DNA of 64,000 nt from Ipomoea triloba (lineage: Eukaryota; Streptophyta; Magnoliopsida; Solanales; Convolvulaceae). Below, one piece after another: positions 23,592 to 34,896 of this stretch. A model generated the notes under the pieces. The model was given only the letters and a program-made list of their open reading frames with translations. It was not told the DNA's origin and did no database searches. Made by a program: the position numbers and the translations under genes. The stretch spans positions 14,378,599-14,442,598 of the forward strand of contig NC_044920.1 in assembly GCF_003576645.1 (NCBI RefSeq), read 5' to 3'. Positions within the stretch are counted from its first letter, which is position 1, and every line of letters starts with the position of its first letter.

Positions 23592-23832
23592 AAGGATCAA
23601 AAATAATAATAGTGAGGTTATAAGGAATCAAATGAATTTAGGACCCAAAGGATTTAAAAGAGTACAGATGGAAAAGAATTCTTAAGTCGGACAGAAGAAA
23701 GGAAAATACCGGGTATCACAATCTACCCTCCTTAAAGAATGTTTCGCCCTCGAAGCACTCTACATCCTAAAATACGTGTCAAAACTAAAACTTATAATTC
23801 TTTGCTATAACGCCTAAAGATAGAGTGTAAAA
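21004..23832 (-). repeat. 5' LTR of element G with a 112-bp extension
   Basis: The canonical LTR is 21004-23720 (TGTAACACCCC...GGTATCACA on the plus strand). It is followed by 112 bp (23721-23832) equal to the internal sequence next to the 3' LTR, and only then by the TSD GTTTG. It carries the 23-bp minisatellite (21574-21786), a long AT run (about 22160-22225) and an ATA run. It lacks the 42-bp stutters seen in the other LTR. Confidence 0.85.
21574..21786 (-). repeat. 23-bp minisatellite in the 5' LTR-G
   Basis: About nine units of the same 23-bp repeat as at 11928, with different unit variants, giving three overlapping spurious ORFs. Confidence 0.88.
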
Positions 23833-23837
23833 GTTTG
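23833..23837. repeat. Target-site duplication GTTTG, right copy (element G)
   Basis: Partner of 11353-11357. It comes after the 112-bp extension, not after the canonical LTR terminus at 23720. Confidence 0.7.
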
Positions 23838-25500
23838 ATAGCCAATTCCTTGTCTCATAGTGCTATCTTGACTTTTGACAAATTTTACTACTTGAGCTTT
23901 ATTAATTAAAGAAGTAGTAGAATTAGTCAAGTTTTCAGAAATTTTAGAACATGTAGGATCATAGCCCAGTCCGGCTTTATCTCCTGAGGGTACGGTGTTT
24001 GCATATTTACCATTTTATCCATCATTTTGGATGAATGTGTAAATGATGCTATTGTCTTCCTAAGTTTATGTTCTCTAATTTCTCTAGCTTTACACTCTTC
24101 TTGAAGGCGAATATTTTCAGCTTTCAAGTTTCTCATCTCAAGTAAAGCATCTTGCAATTTCTCATTTATTTTATCTTTTTCAAGAATCAGAGAATTATTG
24201 CGCTCTTTGAGTTGAGAATGAGTGTCCATAACAGTTTGACAATCTTTCATTAATTGAAATATAGATTCTCTAGAAAAAGATGAATTTGCATAATCAAAGG
24301 ATTTAGATGTTACCTCGTCTTCTTCTACTTCATGCGCCATTAGGCATTTTTCTTGGAAATCTGATTCACTGGTTATGCTTAGAAGACACAGCAGTGCAGT
24401 ATCCTCCGTTGAGCTATCACTTTCATCACTTGAAGATTCCTCAGACCCACTTGTCTCAAGAGGGTCACTTATTAAAGCTTTCCGTTTATCCTTCTTGAAT
24501 CTTCTATCCTTTGATTCAGATATTTCCTGTGGAGAGTTAGAAGTATTTTTATTTTGATTTTTACTCACCTTGGGGTATGGACATTCTGCCATGAAATGTC
24601 CTGGTTTTCTACAGTTGTAGCACATGTTTGTGTTATCATCAGAAAATTCTCTTTTTGGCCTTCTGGATGAACTTCCTTGATTTCTTTGAGATGAATTGTT
24701 GAAGTTGTTCTTCCGCATGAATTTTTTGAATTTCCTAACAAGCAAAGCAAATTGTTCGTCAGATAAAAAATCATTATTTCCTACTAACCTTGAGTTTGAT
24801 GGTTGTTCGGCTACTAAGGCTGTGGTTCTTTCTTCACGTTCCTCCTCAAGTTTTGATTTCATCTCGAACTCATACGCTTTGAGATCACTAAAAAGTTTGT
24901 CAGTTGAAACAACGTTTAGATCTCTATGGTCTCGCATGGCTGTCACTTTCATATCCCAACTTGACGGTAGTCCGCGGAGTATTTTGAGAGAGATTTCTTT
25001 TTTATGGAGGGTCTTTCCAAGATCAGTAATCTCTTCCAAAACTTTGACTAATCTAGACTCCATGTCTGCAATCTTTTCACTTGGTAGCATCTTGAAGTCT
25101 TCAAACTTTTTCATTGCAATTGTGAGTTTGTTGTCTTTTTCCTGTTCGTCTCCTTCGCCGATTTGGATTAAGACATCCCACACGTCTTTAGCTGTTTTGC
25201 ACTTACGGATTTTTGGGAAGATTGTATCATCCACAACTTTGAACAGTATATCCTTAGCTATATTGTCCAGGTTACTTCGCAAGCTATCATTAGAAGTCCA
25301 TTCCATCTTAGGCTTTGAAATATACTGTGGTCCATCTGGGCTTAGGATTGATGATTGACCTTCATAATTAAAATAGGACCATCTGAGATAACATCCTACA
25401 TTTCATCGTGGAGAGCTGATAAATGTACCTGCATACGTATTTTCCAATCATCAAATTTGTCAAGAGAAAATAATAAGTTTTGAGCCAAATCTTTCTTCAT
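23838..25500 (-). pseudogene. gag of element B, N-terminal and central part
   Basis: Start Met at 25500 (MKKDLAQNL), with a short readable N-terminus including FDDWKIRM. A frameshift/nonsense region follows at about 25310-25400, then an open frame from 25306 to 23927. The Copia gag core contains DNIAKDILF and TAKDVWD; a zinc knuckle CYNCRKPGHFMAEC lies near 24615-24575. A Ser/Glu-rich acidic stretch and a predicted coiled coil (LKERNNSLILEKDKINEKLQ region, about 24210-24060) follow. The C-terminal part is displaced to 10845-11352 by element G. Homologous to A1 and A2 gag. Confidence 0.8.
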
Positions 25501-25552
25501 TTTTGAAGATTAGATCTATCTAGCAGTCAAGATTTGACTCAAATAGACAACC

Positions 25553-25564
25553 GCTCTGATACCA
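25553..25564 (-). other. Primer-binding site of element B (tRNA-iMet)
   Basis: TGGTATCAGAGC on the minus strand, two bases inside the LTR end at 25567. Confidence 0.88.
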
Positions 25565-25566
25565 CT

Positions 25567-28500
25567 TGTTGGTCCCGAATGGGTGGTGACAAGTCTAGGG
25601 GGGGGTGAATAGAATTTTCTAGCAAATTAAAAATTAATAACACTTTAACCAAAATAATTCCAAGTGAATAAATTCAACTTGAAATGCATAGCGGAATAAC
25701 GTACGTAAAGTGCTATAATTAAAACTCAGTGATGGAGATGAAATATATCACATGCAATACGATAGAAATACTTGGAATAGCTCAAATATGATATACAATA
25801 AATTTGGCTTGCATGTGGACGTAGGAGATAACAGAAATTTGTAAACCCATATAAGAGTGAATAGTGATGAATAGAGCCTGGGTCTTGAAAATATTATGAA
25901 TGCAGGAAATTAGCAAAACCAAATAAGCAAGTTGTAGAGATTAGGAATATTAAATGGATTTGACAAATATGAATCTTGCAAATCAGTGTGTGTACGTGCA
26001 ATCAGATATTATGTGTACACACAAAATATATATAGGCAGTAAGTAAATGAGAGGGAGATTTTTAAGTGGTTCGGCCAAACCCAGCCTACGTCCACTCTAC
26101 TCCTTTCACTATCTTCAATCACCCAGATACAATAGTGAACACCAAGTGCCAACCCAGCACTTCTATCTACACTCAGTAGAGATTTGAGTATCTTGCACAA
26201 AGCTATACTCCTACACCAACGAGTGTCTCGCACAAAGTTACACTCCCTAGGGTTTTCACAAGCTCCTCTTGTTACTTAGCCCTCTATCTACACTCAGTAG
26301 AAATTTTGATACAAGATAGTAAAAGAAAATATTTTTCTCCAACTCTCAGGAACTAAAAATATGGATTTTTGGTTTTTTCGAATTTTTCTTGCTTTGCTAT
26401 TCTCAGATGTATCACACTGCTTTTCTTGCCTATCACTTGTATATCTCCCTATCTTCTTCTTGCTCAAGTGTTCTGTATTTATAGATGAACAAAGAATTAA
26501 TCCGTTGGAGAGAATTAATTCTTTATTGTCAATCCCATGTGCTGATTGTAGTCTCCATGTGGTTTAGGTGGTCTGGTGAGTTGAAACTCCGTTGTTGTAT
26601 TTCTTCAGACTTTTTCCTCTTTTCTTTGTATCTTCAGATATTCTTGCGTGATGCCTCCTGATATTCTGGCCATCAGTCTCTCCTCTCTTCAAAATATACA
26701 GATCCGTTGTCTTTGCTTCCTGTTATTCTGGTCAGCCTCTTGACTCCTGATATTCCTCTTCTTTTCCTTTTCTCCTAAAATTGCTCCTTCTTTCCTTCCT
26801 GAAATTGCTCATTCTTCTTTTCCTTTCTGACCTTCTTTAATAACTTAGCAGTAGTAGGAATACAGTAGTTCTTCTTTTCCTTGCTACCCTTCTTTAATAA
26901 CTTAGCAGTAGTAGGAATACAGTAGTAGGAAGTTGATAAGAATAATTCCGTTGGAGAGGCTTTAGTCAGACATTTTCCACAATTCACATACATATTCCAC
27001 ATATTCCATTTTGTAGTGTAGTGTTTGTAGTAGGAATGTGTAGTGTAATATTTTGTAGTGTAGGCCGGTTGTAAAAATTGATCGAAAGAGCACATCTGGG
27101 ACATGTCAGTTTTTAGATGGAAGACTTGTCTCATGGTTTAGCAAGAAACAACATTGATAGCGACAAGTACAGCTGAAGCAGAATACGTAGCAGCTGGAAG
27201 TTGTTGTGCTCAGATTCTGTGGATGAAGCAACAATTACTGGATTATGGTGTCGAATGTAAAGAGGTTAAGATCATGTGTGACAACACTAGTGCCATAGCC
27301 ATTACTCAAAATCCAGTGTTACACTCAAGGACAAAACATATTGATATCAAGTATCATTTCATCCGAGATCATGTTGAGAAAAAGGATATAACTGTGGAAT
27401 ATGTTGCAACGGAGGAGCAACTAGTAGATATTTTCACAAAGGCATTATGTGAAAATAGATTCTCTCAACTGAGGTTAGAATTGGGAATGATAGATGTTAG
27501 GAATATTTGTAATAAGATTTTGATGAGCCAAGAAATGTATTTTAGTTTGAAAAATTAGAAACCCAAAATTTTCAAAAGCTAATGTACCTAAAGAGTCAAA
27601 AGTCAACTTGGAAGAATTCTTGGAGAAGGAAGGAACTTGGTTTGAATCCCATGCAGCTTAAAAAAATTTAGAGCACAAGAAATGACTAAATGTTGAAACA
27701 GCAGAGATGGTAAGAGACTTATAAGGTTGGCAAGTAATCTATGGTTCAAACCATATTAGCCACAAATTTTATGAAAACTAGAGACCTCCAGAATATTCGT
27801 ACTTATAAACTATTTGCAGCAAAGTAACCAACAAATTTGAATGGTTTGTTGGTGATGAGCTTGGTTAACGTGGTAAGTGGATTAGTGTTTGAATCCCAGG
27901 GAAGGGTAGTCTTTTTTTTTTTACTGCACAGTGATTAGTGGAATATAGATCAGCAGCAGTGGAATGTGAAATATTTCATCAGTGGAAAAAGGAAGGAATA
28001 TGTCAACAAACACTACACTACAAAATACTACACTACACATTCTTGCTACAAACACTACACTACACATTCTTGCTACAAACACTACACTACANAGGAAAAG
28101 AAGAACTACTGTATTCCTACTACTGCTAAGTTATTAAAGAAGGTCAGAAAGGAAAAGAAGAATGAGCAATTTCAGGAAGGAAAGAAGGAGCAATTTTAGG
28201 AGAAAAGGAAAAGAAGAGGAATATCAGGAGTCAAGAGGCTGACCAGAAATACAGGAAGCAAAGACAACGGATCTGTATATTTTGAAGAGAGGAGAGACTG
28301 ATGGCCAGAATATCAGGAGGCATCACGCAAGAATATCTGAAGATCAAAGAAAAGAGGAAAAAGTCTGAAGAAATACAACAACGGAGTTTCAACTCACCAG
28401 ACCACCTAAACCACATGGAGACTACAATCAGCACATGGGATTGACAATAAAGAATTAATTCTCTCCAACGGATTAATTCTTTTTCATCTATAAATACAGA

Positions 28501-29324
28501 ATGCTACCCTTCTTTAATAACTTAGCAGTAGTAGGAATACAGTAGTAGGAAGTTGATAAGAATAATTCCGTTGGAGAGGCTTTAGTCAGACATTTTCCAC
28601 AATTCACATACATATTCCACATATTCCATTTTGTAGTGTAGTGTTTGTAGTAGGAATGTGTAGTGTAATATTTTGTAGTGTAGTGTTTGTAGCAAGAATG
28701 TGTAGTGTAGTGTTTGTAGCAAGAATGTGTAGTGTAGTGTTTGTAGCAAGAATGTGTAGTGTAGTGTTTGTAGCAAGAATGTGTAGTGTAGTATTTTGTA
28801 GTGTAGTGTTTGTTGACATATTCCTTCCTTTTTCCACTGATGAAATATTTCACATTCCACTGCTGCTGATCTATATTCCACTAATCACTGTGCAGTAAAA
28901 AAAAAAAGACTACCCTTCCCTGGGATTCAAACACTAATCCACTTACCACGTTAACCAAGCTCATCACCAACAAACCATTCAAATTTGTTGGTTACTTTGC
29001 TGCAAATAGTTTATAAGTACGAATATTCTGGAGGTCTCTAGTTTTCATAAAATTTGTGGCTAATATGGTTTGAACCATAGATTACTTGCCAACCTTATAA
29101 GTCTCTTACCATCTCTGCTGTTTCAACATTTAGTCATTTCTTGTGCTCTAAATTTTTTTAAGCTGCATGGGATTCAAACCAAGTTCCTTCCTTCTCCAAG
29201 AATTCTTCCAAGTTGACTTTTGACTCTTTAGGTACATTAGCTTTTGAAAATTTTGGGTTTCTAATTTTTCAAACTAAAATACATTTCTTGGCTCATCAAA
29301 ATCTTATTACAAATATTCCTAACA
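25567..29324 (-). repeat. 5' LTR of element B, interrupted by an anomalous insert
   Basis: Begins TGTTGGTCCCGAATGG like the other LTR and ends CCTAACA at 29324. Skipping 26882-28501 makes the LTR continuous (1,315 + 823 bp, close to the 2,047 bp of the 3' copy). A 27-bp minisatellite (unit with GTTTGTAGCAAGAATG) has about four copies at 28680-28790, which yields three overlapping spurious minus ORFs. Confidence 0.8.
26882..28501 (+). repeat. 1.6-kb inverted anomalous insert in LTR-B containing a single N
   Basis: 26882-27063 repeats 28502-28683 directly. 27064-28091 is the reverse complement of the A1 pol / LTR-B junction (roughly 28690-29836). After one N at 28092, 28093-28500 is the reverse complement of LTR-B around 26480-26880. 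It therefore places an RNase H fragment (27154-27558, plus strand) in front of an inverted LTR. Excising it restores a normal LTR, so a chimeric or palindromic join in the assembly is the likely cause. Confidence 0.75.
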
Positions 29325-29329
29325 TCTAT
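29325..29329. repeat. Target-site duplication TCTAT, right copy (element B)
   Basis: Partner of 3442-3446. It lies just after the GMID codons at the end of A1 RNase H, so B entered at the 3' end of A1 pol. Confidence 0.9.
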
Positions 29330-32300
29330 CATTCCCAATTCTAACCTCAGTTGAGAGAATCTATTTTCACATAATGCCTTTGTGAAAATATCTACTAGTT
29401 GCTCCTCCGTTGCAACATATTCCACAGTTATATCCTTTTTCTCAACATGATCTCGGATGAAATGATACTTGATATCAATATGTTTTGTCCTTGAGTGTAA
29501 CACTTGATACTTGATATCAATATGTTTTGTCCTTGAGTGTAACACTGGATTTTTGATATCAATATGTTTTGTCCTTGAGTGTAACACTGGATTTTGAGTA
29601 ATGGCTATGGCACTAGTGTTGTCACACATGATCTTAACCTCTTTACATTCGACACCATAATCCAGTAATTGTTGCTTCATCCACAGAATCTGAGCACAAC
29701 AACTTCCAGCTGCTACGTATTCTGCTTCAGCTGTACTTGTCGCTATCGAATGTTGTTTCTTGCTAAACCATGAGACAAGTCTTCCATCTAAAAACTGACA
29801 TGTCCCAGATGTGCTCTTTCGATCAATTTTACAACCGGCAAAGTCCACATCTGAATATCCCATAAGTTCGAAAGATCCACCTCTCGAATACCAAAGTCCA
29901 ACACTTTGCGTACCCTTGAGATATCTAAGTATCTTCTTAGATGCATTGAGGTGACTTTCCTTAGGACTTGCCTGAAATCTAGCACATACACCTACTGCAA
30001 AGGATATATCTGGTCTACTAGCAGTTAAGTAAAGAAGAGATCCGATGATACCTCGATATGTAGTTTGATCGACCTCTCGACCTTCACTATCAACATCGAT
30101 ACGTAGAGAGGTTCCCATAGGCACTTTGACTGAAGATTTCCCTTCTATATTGTATTTCCTGAGCAGATCCTTGGTGTATTTCTCCTTGTTGATGAAAATA
30201 CCTTCCTTAAGCTGTCTCACTTGTAATCCAAGGAAGTAGTTGAGTTCTCCCATCATGCTCATCTCAAACTTCCCTTTCATCAAACTGGAGAACTTCTCGC
30301 ACAAGTCTGGATTGGTGCTCCCAAAAATGATATCACCCACATAGATTTGCATCAATAAGATATGATCTACATCCTTAATTCTAAACAATGTTTTGTCCAC
30401 TAGGCCTTTGGTGAACCCACACTGAAGTAGAAAAGAGGATAAAGTGTCATACCAAGCTCTCGGAGCTTATTTCAAGCCGTAAAGTGCCTTCTTCAACTTG
30501 TATACTTTATCAGCTCCCACGTCCTTCAAGAAACTCGGAGGTTGTTCAACGTACACCTCTTCTTCAAGAAGTCCGTTCAGAAAAGCGCTCTTGACATCAA
30601 TTTGATACACTTTGAAGTCTTTGAAGGCGGCATATGCGAGAAAGATGCGAATGGCTTCGAGACGTGCCACCGGAGCGAAGGTTTCATCAAAATATATTCC
30701 TTCCTCCTGACAGTAACCTTTGGCAACAAGTCTGGCCTTGTTCCTAACAATAACTCCATCCTCATTCATCTTGTTTCTGAAAACCCACTTTGTTCCAATG
30801 ACGTTCTGATGATGAGGTCTCGGAACTAGTTCTCAAACATCGTTCCTCTCAAACTGATAAAGTTCCTCTTGCATGGCTTGTACCCAATCTGGATCACTTA
30901 GAGCCTCATCGATCACCTTAGGCTCTATTTGGGATAACAAGCAAGCAAGCATGCTTTCTCTGTATGCTGATCTGGTTCGAACTTTGTCACGTACATCTCC
31001 AATCACTTGATCAGCGGGGTGACTTCTCAGCCATCTTAGATCGGGTTGTGGCTCCTCAGTTGACTCCTCGGTTGCAGGTTGGGATGTAGGAGGATCATCT
31101 ATGATCTGGATTGGATCAACTGAGTCAGGAGCATTCTTCTTTGTAGTCTCTTCATTGTCTGATTCTGACTAGAGATCAGCTATGTCTTGAACTATCGACT
31201 GCTTCCCATCGAGAGGTAAATCTGATCTCTCGATAGTTTCCGGCTGAACTTCCCTAGGACTTACATCCGCTTTAATTGACTTTGATGGTTGATCTGCCGA
31301 TGCTCTATCATCAAAAGAGACATGTATGGATTCCTCAACCACCAATCTCCGTTTGTTGAAGACTTTGAATGCTTTACTTGTCGATGAGTATCCCAGAAAT
31401 ACTCCATCGTCTGCCTTTTCGTCAAATGCCCTTAGCTGAGTCTTTCCATTGTTGTGGATATAGCATTTGCATCCGAATGTGTGGAAGTAACTTACATTCA
31501 GTTTCCTCACGTTCCACAACTCGTACGGAGTCTTTCCAGCTCCTTTCACGATCAAGGACCGATTTTGGGTATAGCATGCTGTGTTGACTGCTTCAGCCCA
31601 AAGTCCCTGAGATATATTGGCTTGTGAGAGCATGGTCCTTGCAGCTTCCTTGAGAGTTCTGTTCCTCCTTTCAGCAACGCCGTTCTGTTGAGGTGTTCGA
31701 GCAGCTGATAACTGATGAAGGATCCCGTTCTTGTTGCAGTAGCTTTGGATCACTTGGTTAACGAACTCTCCTCCCTGATCTGACCGAATCTTGAGTATCG
31801 AGACATCCTTTTCAACTTGAACTTGCCTCAAAAGGTTTGGTAGGACAACTTTTGTCTCGCTTTTCTTGGTTAAGAACAAAGTCCAGGTGAATCTTGTGTA
31901 GTCATCTACTACTACAAGAGTGTATTTTCTTCCTCTCATGCTGGGTGGATCTACCGGGCCAAATAAGTCCATATGAAGAAGACTTAATAGTCTAGTAGAT
32001 GATGTCTCAGCTTTGGTTTTGAAAGAGGATTTGATCTGTTTGCAACGTCGACATGCCTCACAAATCTTGTCCTTTCGAAACGTAACTTTGGGCAGTCCTT
32101 CCACAAGGTTCCTCTTAGTAAGCTTGTTGATAGTTTTGAAGTTCAGGTGACTGAGCTTATTGTGCCAATCCCAACATAAGTCTTCTTTGCTCCTTGCTAG
32201 CATACATAGGGATGGTTTGGCAGATCTCCAATCCACGATGTACATGTTTCCTTTCCTTGCCGCTTCCAGGACGACTTCGAGAGATTCCTCTTGTATGACC

Positions 32301-32590
32301 CGGCACTTGCTTTTGGTGAAGATAACTTTGTAGCCCTTATCACAGAATTGGCTCGTGCTAAGAAGGTTGAACTTGAGCCCTTCAACGTAGGATACCTCCT
32401 TGATCACCAATTCATTCTTATGAATCTCACCAACAGCCTTCGTACGTCCTTTCTTCTCGTTGTCTCCAAACGTCACCAAGGGACCTTCGATAGGATGGAT
32501 GTTCTCTAGCAGCGTTAGATTTCCCGTCATATGTCTCGAACATCCACTGTCAATGAACCATATGTCCCTGGTGTCCTGCATGCAAATCAA
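29325..32590 (-). pseudogene. pol of element A1, decayed; catalytic YVDD changed to YVGD
   Basis: Protease starts near 32581 (MQDTRDIW, FIDSGCSRHMTG). Integrase HHCC (HNKLSHL...CEACRRCK) and DDE core (DLFGPV, RSDQGGEFVNQ, PQQNGVAERRNR) run to about 31600. RT covers about 31000-30250 and RNase H follows to 29325. Breaks: TAG near 31170, an in-frame stop in the RT palm N-terminal region (about 30833), and a stop just after LYGLK (about 30467). The catalytic box reads IYVGDIIF near 30340, losing one essential aspartate. Two extra 42-bp copies at 29469-29594 triplicate VLHSRTKHIDIK; the partial copy at 27154-27558 has it once. The final codons run into LTR-B only because B inserted there. Confidence 0.87.
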
Positions 32591-34784
32591 GCAGATTTAG
32601 GTACCCAAACTTTGGGTCCTGGTTGGTTAGTGAGTTTAGGCATCCATTTATACCTTGGACCCATTATTCCAGGCCTAGGTGCAATGTAGCCATTATACGA
32701 TTGATAATCTTAAGGAATGCTAGCAAAGACTCTGGGCCTCTTAGGTGCATAGATCAGATTAGGTTAAGGCCTGACCTCGAACTTACGCACCATGCCCTTC
32801 ATAGCCTGTTTGGTCACGTGGTACCGTTGAAACTGAGGTTTATTCCACGGTTCATGATCTTGTGACCAATCCTCATCGGATGTGTAGTGTCTGCCTTCCT
32901 CCATCCATATTTGCCTTGAGGCGCATTATATGGAGTGTAGCTTCTCTTGTACTCGGAATGGCCTTGCGAGAGATAGCTAGTTGATCTCTCGATATTATTA
33001 ACCTGGCCATTCTTCGTAGCTTTCCTATACTTTCCATTGCTGGTGTATAGGGACGGTTTGTGAATAGCTACTCTGGTCTTTCCTGTTGGTCCTTTATGAC
33101 CCTTATTCGGTTTGGGTTGAGATCCTCCATTACTTGAAGTTCCCAAACCGTTGGTCTGCTTATCTCTCGAAGGACAGTTTTGATGGAACCCCAGTCCAGT
33201 TATATCATTTGTAGGTCTATAATCATTTACCATTTTCTCCACAGCTTTGGAGGAATTAGTATATGATGCAATAACCTCTCTAAGATTAAGTTCTCTAGTC
33301 TCTCGAGCTTTGCACTCTTCCTTAAGCTGGATTATTTCAGCTTCTAGGTTGCTTATTTTGAGAGTTAGCTCCGAATTCTCTTTCGAGACATTCTTAAGCA
33401 TCTCTCTTTTATCAATTAGTCTATTGTTTTCTTCTAAAACTTTAGCATGAGTGCTATTAGCGATGTTGAGGTCCCTCCTAAGTAATTTCATTGTCTCGAA
33501 GGGATCCTCATCGCTTCTAAAAGAAGAGCATTGAGAAGAAGAAGTAGAGCAGTGAGATGTAGAAGTGGAGGTTACCTCATTATTAATAGCCATTAAGCAT
33601 TGATCCTCCTCTTCTGTAGTGTATAAACAGATGAGCCCCCTCTCATCCTTTGAGCTGCTGCTGCTTTCGCTAGAGCTTGATGTCTCGGACTCCTTGATTG
33701 CTTTCTCAAATTCCTCAGCCACATGCGCCTTCCTGCGCGAATGGGTCTTTGATGAGCTTTTGAGCCTCCTTGTGCTGGCTTCTCCCTGGGTTCCTCTTTC
33801 CTTCTGGAATCCTTTCCTTCTTGGCCTTGATGTTTGCTTACCGGCGGGTAAGGACATTCGACCTTGAAATGTCCCGGTCTTCTACAGTTGTAGCATAGAC
33901 CTTGGTTTTCTTCCTCCGTCCTTCTCGATGGATATCTTTCATTTTTCCTTCTTGAGGAGGAAAGTGAACTTGTATTGCTCTCCGGTGTCTTCTTCATGAA
34001 TTTCCAGAATTTTCTCATAAAAAGAGCAAATTGTTCGTCAGATAAAAGGTTTGTGGGATTAGGATCTGACCTTGACGATGTGGATGGTTGATCAGCAACG
34101 AGTGCAACATTCCGTCTGTCCACCACATCATCATCTCTCGGAAACATCTCAAATTCGAAGGCTTTGAGATCTCTGAATAGTTGGTCGGTTGTGGTGTTCT
34201 TCAGATCCCTGTGATCGCGCATTGTGATCACCTTCATTTCTCACTGCTTGGTAAGGCCTCGCAAGACCTTCAAGTTTAGCTCCTTTTGTGGGATCTCCTT
34301 CTTGAGATCACTGATTTTGGTTGACAGCTTCATGAACCAAGATTCCATGCTGTTGATGCTCTCTCCTGGCTTCATCTTGAAGTCCCCAAACTTCTTCATC
34401 GCCACAGTGAGTTTGTTGTCCTTTTCCTGTTCGTCACCTTCACCAATCAACATCAAAGTGTCCCATACCTCTTTAGCCGTGTTGCACTTCCTTATTCGTG
34501 GAAAGATGGTTTCATCTATTGCCCTGAAGAGAATACCCTTGGCAATGTTGTCAAGGTTGTTTCTCTTCCTATCATCACTCGTCCATTCTTCCCTAGGTTT
34601 TGGGACGTACTTTGGTGTATCTTTTGTTTGTTCTGCAGCAGTATTAACCATTAAGATCTTGACTGGTCCACTCGTTATAACTTCGGCCATCTCATAGGGC
34701 TGATAGGTACGCAAGCATGCGTGTCTTCCAGTCGTCGAACCTGCTAAGATCAAAAAGAAGATGTCTCGACAACATGCTGTCCAT
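32587..34784 (-). pseudogene. gag of element A1, frameshifted
   Basis: Start Met at 34784, as in A2 (54911) and A3 (63325). A 5-bp deletion near 34693 shifts the frame. A TGG-to-TGA stop follows at 34241, and another frameshift near 33830. The core (DNIAKGILF, TAKEVWD, GEGDEQEKDNK) and zinc knuckle CYNCRRPGHFKVEC near 33890 are readable. Ser/Glu-rich and coiled-coil segments follow, ending VWVPKSA and TGA at 32587-32589. Pol begins in the neighbouring frame. Structural capsid protein by homology; not functional here. Confidence 0.82.
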
Positions 34785-34882
34785 ATTGAGAAATTATTTC
34801 GTGCTTTAAAAAAGTTTTAAAAAAATTTCAAAGAAGGATCTCTAGGGAATATAAACAAAGGTTTATATCGATCAGATAACCT

Positions 34883-34894
34883 GCTCTGATACCA
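34883..34894 (-). other. Primer-binding site of element A1 (tRNA-iMet)
   Basis: TGGTATCAGAGC on the minus strand, two bases inside the LTR end at 34897. Confidence 0.88.
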
Positions 34895-34896
34895 AT

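Larger units (their letters stand above)
11358..23832 (-). mobile_element. Ty3/Gypsy chromovirus (Tekay/Del-like) element G, nested in gag of element B
   Basis: Minus-strand element: 5' LTR at right (21004-23832), PBS 20989-21000, gag-pol 20667 to about 16346, chromodomain 15923-16141, PPT near 15800, 3' LTR at left (11358-15799, enlarged by an internal 1,589-bp duplication). TSD is GTTTG. RT-RNaseH-INT order and the C-terminal chromodomain place it among chromoviruses; long LTRs and gag/chromodomain features suggest Tekay/Del. LTR copies are close outside the anomalies, so it is the youngest of the left-hand insertions. Confidence 0.88.
3447..29324 (-). mobile_element. SIRE-like Copia element B carrying an antisense RWP-RK gene, with a Gypsy element nested inside
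   Basis: Minus-strand LTR retrotransposon bounded by TSD TCTAT. Order in element sense (right to left): 5' LTR (25567-29324, inflated by an anomalous insert), PBS for tRNA-iMet (25553-25564), gag (25500 leftward, split by Gypsy element G at 11358-23832), pol (to 7621), an antisense cellular-type gene (6276-7221), polypurine tract (5494-5508) and 3' LTR (3447-5493). Removing G and the 1,620-bp anomaly gives about 11.8 kb. Gag and pol carry several nonsense and frameshift changes. The pol sequence is close to that of the A family, but the LTRs differ apart from the shared TGTTAGGAA/GGGACCAACA ends. Confidence 0.88.

Noticed and set aside
24696..25358. 220-codon plus-strand ORF
   Set aside because: Antisense shadow of B gag; the minus frame has the zinc knuckle and gag core. 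The same holds for plus ORFs at 34224, 54346, 44410 and 46280.
27154..27558. Plus-strand RNase H ORF as a separate element
   Set aside because: It is the reverse complement of A1 pol at 29320-29760, sits inside the anomalous inverted insert and has no LTR, PBS or partner of its own.
28488..28898. Overlapping ORFs with HYTTHSCYK-type repeats
   Set aside because: All three frames and both strands are open across a 27-bp minisatellite in LTR-B; no coding signal.
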